Shown here piece after piece: positions 62,728-64,000 of a stretch of 64,000 nucleotides of DNA (position 1 is the first letter of the stretch; each line of letters opens with the position of its first letter). The notes below the pieces were generated by a model. It searched no databases and was not told the origin of the DNA. It was given only the letters and a program-made list of their open reading frames with translations. The position numbers were made by a program, and so were the translations under genes. The stretch covers positions 124,001 through 188,000 of the forward strand of contig NZ_JACGWT010000006.1 in assembly GCF_014137855.1 (NCBI RefSeq), read 5' to 3'. Source of the DNA: Microlunatus kandeliicorticis (GTDB lineage: Bacteria > Actinomycetota > Actinomycetes > Propionibacteriales > Propionibacteriaceae).

Positions 62728-63579
62728 ATGGTCGACGCCACCGAGGTCACTCACGCTCTGCACGCCTGGTCGCTGCACCGCACCCTGGGCGGCTTCATCG
62801 CCCCCCACGCCAATCCTGACGGCAGCGAGCAGCTGACGCCCACCCCGGCCGCCGCGGGGGCGCTCGAGCTGCTCGACCTGCCCGCCGAGCTGGTGGCGCG
62901 GGGCTACGACACCGTCCAGATCTGCCACTTCCACCTGCCCAGCCGCGACCCGGGCTATCTGGCCGAGCTGCGGTCGGCGCTGGCCACGGCGGGCGTCCGG
63001 CTCGACGCTCTGCTCGTCGACGCCGGCGACCTGGTCCACCCGACCGATGCCGACGCCCACGAGGCCTGGATCGCCGGCTGGCTCGAGGACGCGGAGACCC
63101 TGGGAGCCACTAGGGCCCGGGTGATCGCCGGGCAGGCCGACCCGACGCCCGAACGGCTCGACGCCAGCGCCCGGCGGCTGGCCCGGCTCGCGGCGAGCAC
63201 CTCGGTCCGGCTGGTCACCGAGAACTGGATGGCGCTGCTGCCGTCGGCCGCCGAGGTGGTCCGGTTGCTCGAGACCGCGGGGGACGGCGTGGGACTGCTG
63301 GTCGACCTGGCCAACTGGACGGTGCCCGACCGCGACGCGCAGCTGGCCCGGATCGGCGGCCTGGCCGAGACCTCGCACGCCAAGTGCCGGACGACGCCCG
63401 ACGGCGCTCTGGACACCGAGAACTACCGCGGCGCTCTGCGCGCCGTCCTCGACGCCGGTTTCACCGGCCCGCTCTGCCTGGTCTACGACGGTCCCGACCC
63501 CGACGAGTGGGGCCAGCTCGCCGGCTGCCAGCGCGTGGTCGAGCAGGAGCTCGCGGTCGCCGTCCGACCCGGAGCCTGA
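62728..63579 (+). CDS. Sugar isomerase/epimerase-like TIM-barrel protein
   Basis: 283 residues of the AP-endonuclease-2/xylose-isomerase-like fold: YDTVQICHFHLPSRD, VRLDALLVDAGDL, LVTENWMALLP with a metal-site Glu, VGLLVDLANW with Asp, and PLCLVYDGPD near the end. Members isomerise or epimerise sugars. Substrate unknown. Confidence 0.8.
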   Translation: MVDATEVTHALHAWSLHRTLGGFIAPHANPDGSEQLTPTPAAAGALELLDLPAELVARGYDTVQICHFHLPSRDPGYLAELRSALATAGVRLDALLVDAGDLVHPTDADAHEAWIAGWLEDAETLGATRARVIAGQADPTPERLDASARRLARLAASTSVRLVTENWMALLPSAAEVVRLLETAGDGVGLLVDLANWTVPDRDAQLARIGGLAETSHAKCRTTPDGALDTENYRGALRAVLDAGFTGPLCLVYDGPDPDEWGQLAGCQRVVEQELAVAVRPGA

Positions 63580-63589
63580 GCCCGCGCAC

Positions 63590-63712
63590 TGAGCCATTCG
63601 AAGCGCCCCACGTGCGCTGAGCCCTTACGTGCGCTGAGCCCTTACGTGCGCTGAGCCCGTCGAAGCGCCGCCACGCGCGCCGGTGATCCGGGTCCGTGCG
63701 TCGAGGGCCGGG
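63590..63712. repeat. CTGAGCC/CGTCGAAG repeats in convergent gap
   Basis: ACTGAGCCATTCGAAGCG, then CGTGCGCTGAGCCCTTA twice and CGTGCGCTGAGCCCGTCGAAGCG. A decayed member of the same repeat family, between the barrel-protein stop and the Asp23-like stop. Confidence 0.72.
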
Positions 63713-63713
63713 C

Positions 63714-64000
63714 TCAGGCGTCGGGTGTGCGATCGATGCTGAGGACGTTGACCACGACCGAGCCGGCGACGAGGCCCTGCTCCTCGAGGGCGTGCAGCAG
63801 CCGGAGCCGGAGGGTGCGGGCGATCACCCGGGCCTGGTGGCCGGCCCGGACCGAGACGTCCACCTCGACGTCGACGACGCCGTAGTGGTCGACCACCCGG
63901 GCGGAGCGGAACGGGACCCCGTCCGCGAAGGGGTGTGCGCCCGCGCGCAGCGACGGCTCGATCCGTGCCACGCCCGGCGTACCGGTGACCAGCTCGCTCA
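63714..64000 (-). CDS. Asp23/Gls24-like protein, 5' end outside window
   Basis: The frame is open to the window edge, so the true N-terminus is not seen. Visible part: GTPGVARIEPSLRA, then FRSARVVDHYGVVDVEVDVSVRAGHQARVIARTLRLRLLHALEE, ending VVNVLSIDRTPDA. This fits the Asp23/Gls24 envelope stress family (alternating strands and helix). A GTG at 63971 is internal or an alternative start. Confidence 0.6.
   Translation of the reverse strand, partial: SELVTGTPGVARIEPSLRAGAHPFADGVPFRSARVVDHYGVVDVEVDVSVRAGHQARVIARTLRLRLLHALEEQGLVAGSVVVNVLSIDRTPDA

Overview
The window is about 64 kb of very GC-rich DNA (roughly 70% or more by eye) with dense genes, frequent GTG starts, many 4-base ATGA/GTGA overlaps, and actinobacterial hallmarks: DUF4192, DUF2630, paired crcB genes, a FolP2-like protein beside a LigB-like protein, and a GlnR-type box ahead of amtB-glnK-glnD. 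It is most likely chromosome of a high-GC actinobacterium, perhaps of the Propionibacteriales. The genus is inference. I saw no rRNA, tRNA, CRISPR array, prophage or intact insertion sequence.

Layout. 1-6.3 kb: holA, comEC, an amidase and comEA on the minus strand (DNA polymerase III delta and DNA uptake). 6.6-9.8 kb: a membrane PH-domain/GNAT fusion and two tandem membrane endonuclease/exonuclease/phosphatase paralogues. 9.9-14.2 kb (minus): leuS with a structured leader, a YjdF-like membrane protein, a sugar-nucleotide-type epimerase. 14.2-23.1 kb (plus): LacI regulator, nitrilase-type amidohydrolase, AlkZ-like glycosylase, galE, YciI-like protein, then the nitrogen operon amtB-glnK-glnD. 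23.1-23.8 kb: an array of 69-bp repeats. 23.8-26.8 kb (minus): HEAT-like protein, PfkB sugar kinase, DUF4192 protein. 26.9-28.7 kb: a lipoprotein-like or membrane protein and an aldose epimerase. 28.7-31.7 kb (minus): two fluoride channel genes and two Gfo/Idh/MocA dehydrogenases behind a DasR-like operator. 31.9-37.9 kb: FolP2-like and LigB-like proteins, GT4 glycosyltransferase with a DMT transporter, rhomboid protease, a small unknown protein, lysoplasmalogenase. 38-45.6 kb: gamma carbonic anhydrase, a P-loop kinase, a class V aminotransferase, a divergent LysR/MFS pair, DUF2630, phospholipase D, a double-HTH protein. 45.6-51.6 kb: SDR, nucleoside hydrolase, and a sugar-acid cluster (Gfo/Idh, mannonate dehydratase ManD, aldo/keto reductase, uronate dehydrogenase-like). 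51.6-58 kb: MFS, two DinB proteins and a two-gene ABC exporter. 58-64 kb: secreted beta-helix protein, a flavin electron-transfer operon (ferric-reductase-like, FMN-binding protein, ApbE), a sugar isomerase-like barrel protein, and a partial Asp23/Gls24-like gene.

Three window-wide patterns stand out. First, at least 20 genes have a TANNNT-like -10 box ending 6 or 7 bases before the start codon, so they are probably transcribed as leaderless mRNAs. For galE and pfkB (and in the leuS leader) the upstream gene's TAG stop codon forms the first half of the -10 box. Second, a family of inverted repeats built from CTTCGACAAGCTCAG and CCTGAGCCTGTCGAAGG occurs at five places, all of them gaps between convergent genes. 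Third, several short intergenic spaces carry recognisable operators: GlnR-like, DasR-like, LysR-like and GATATATC.
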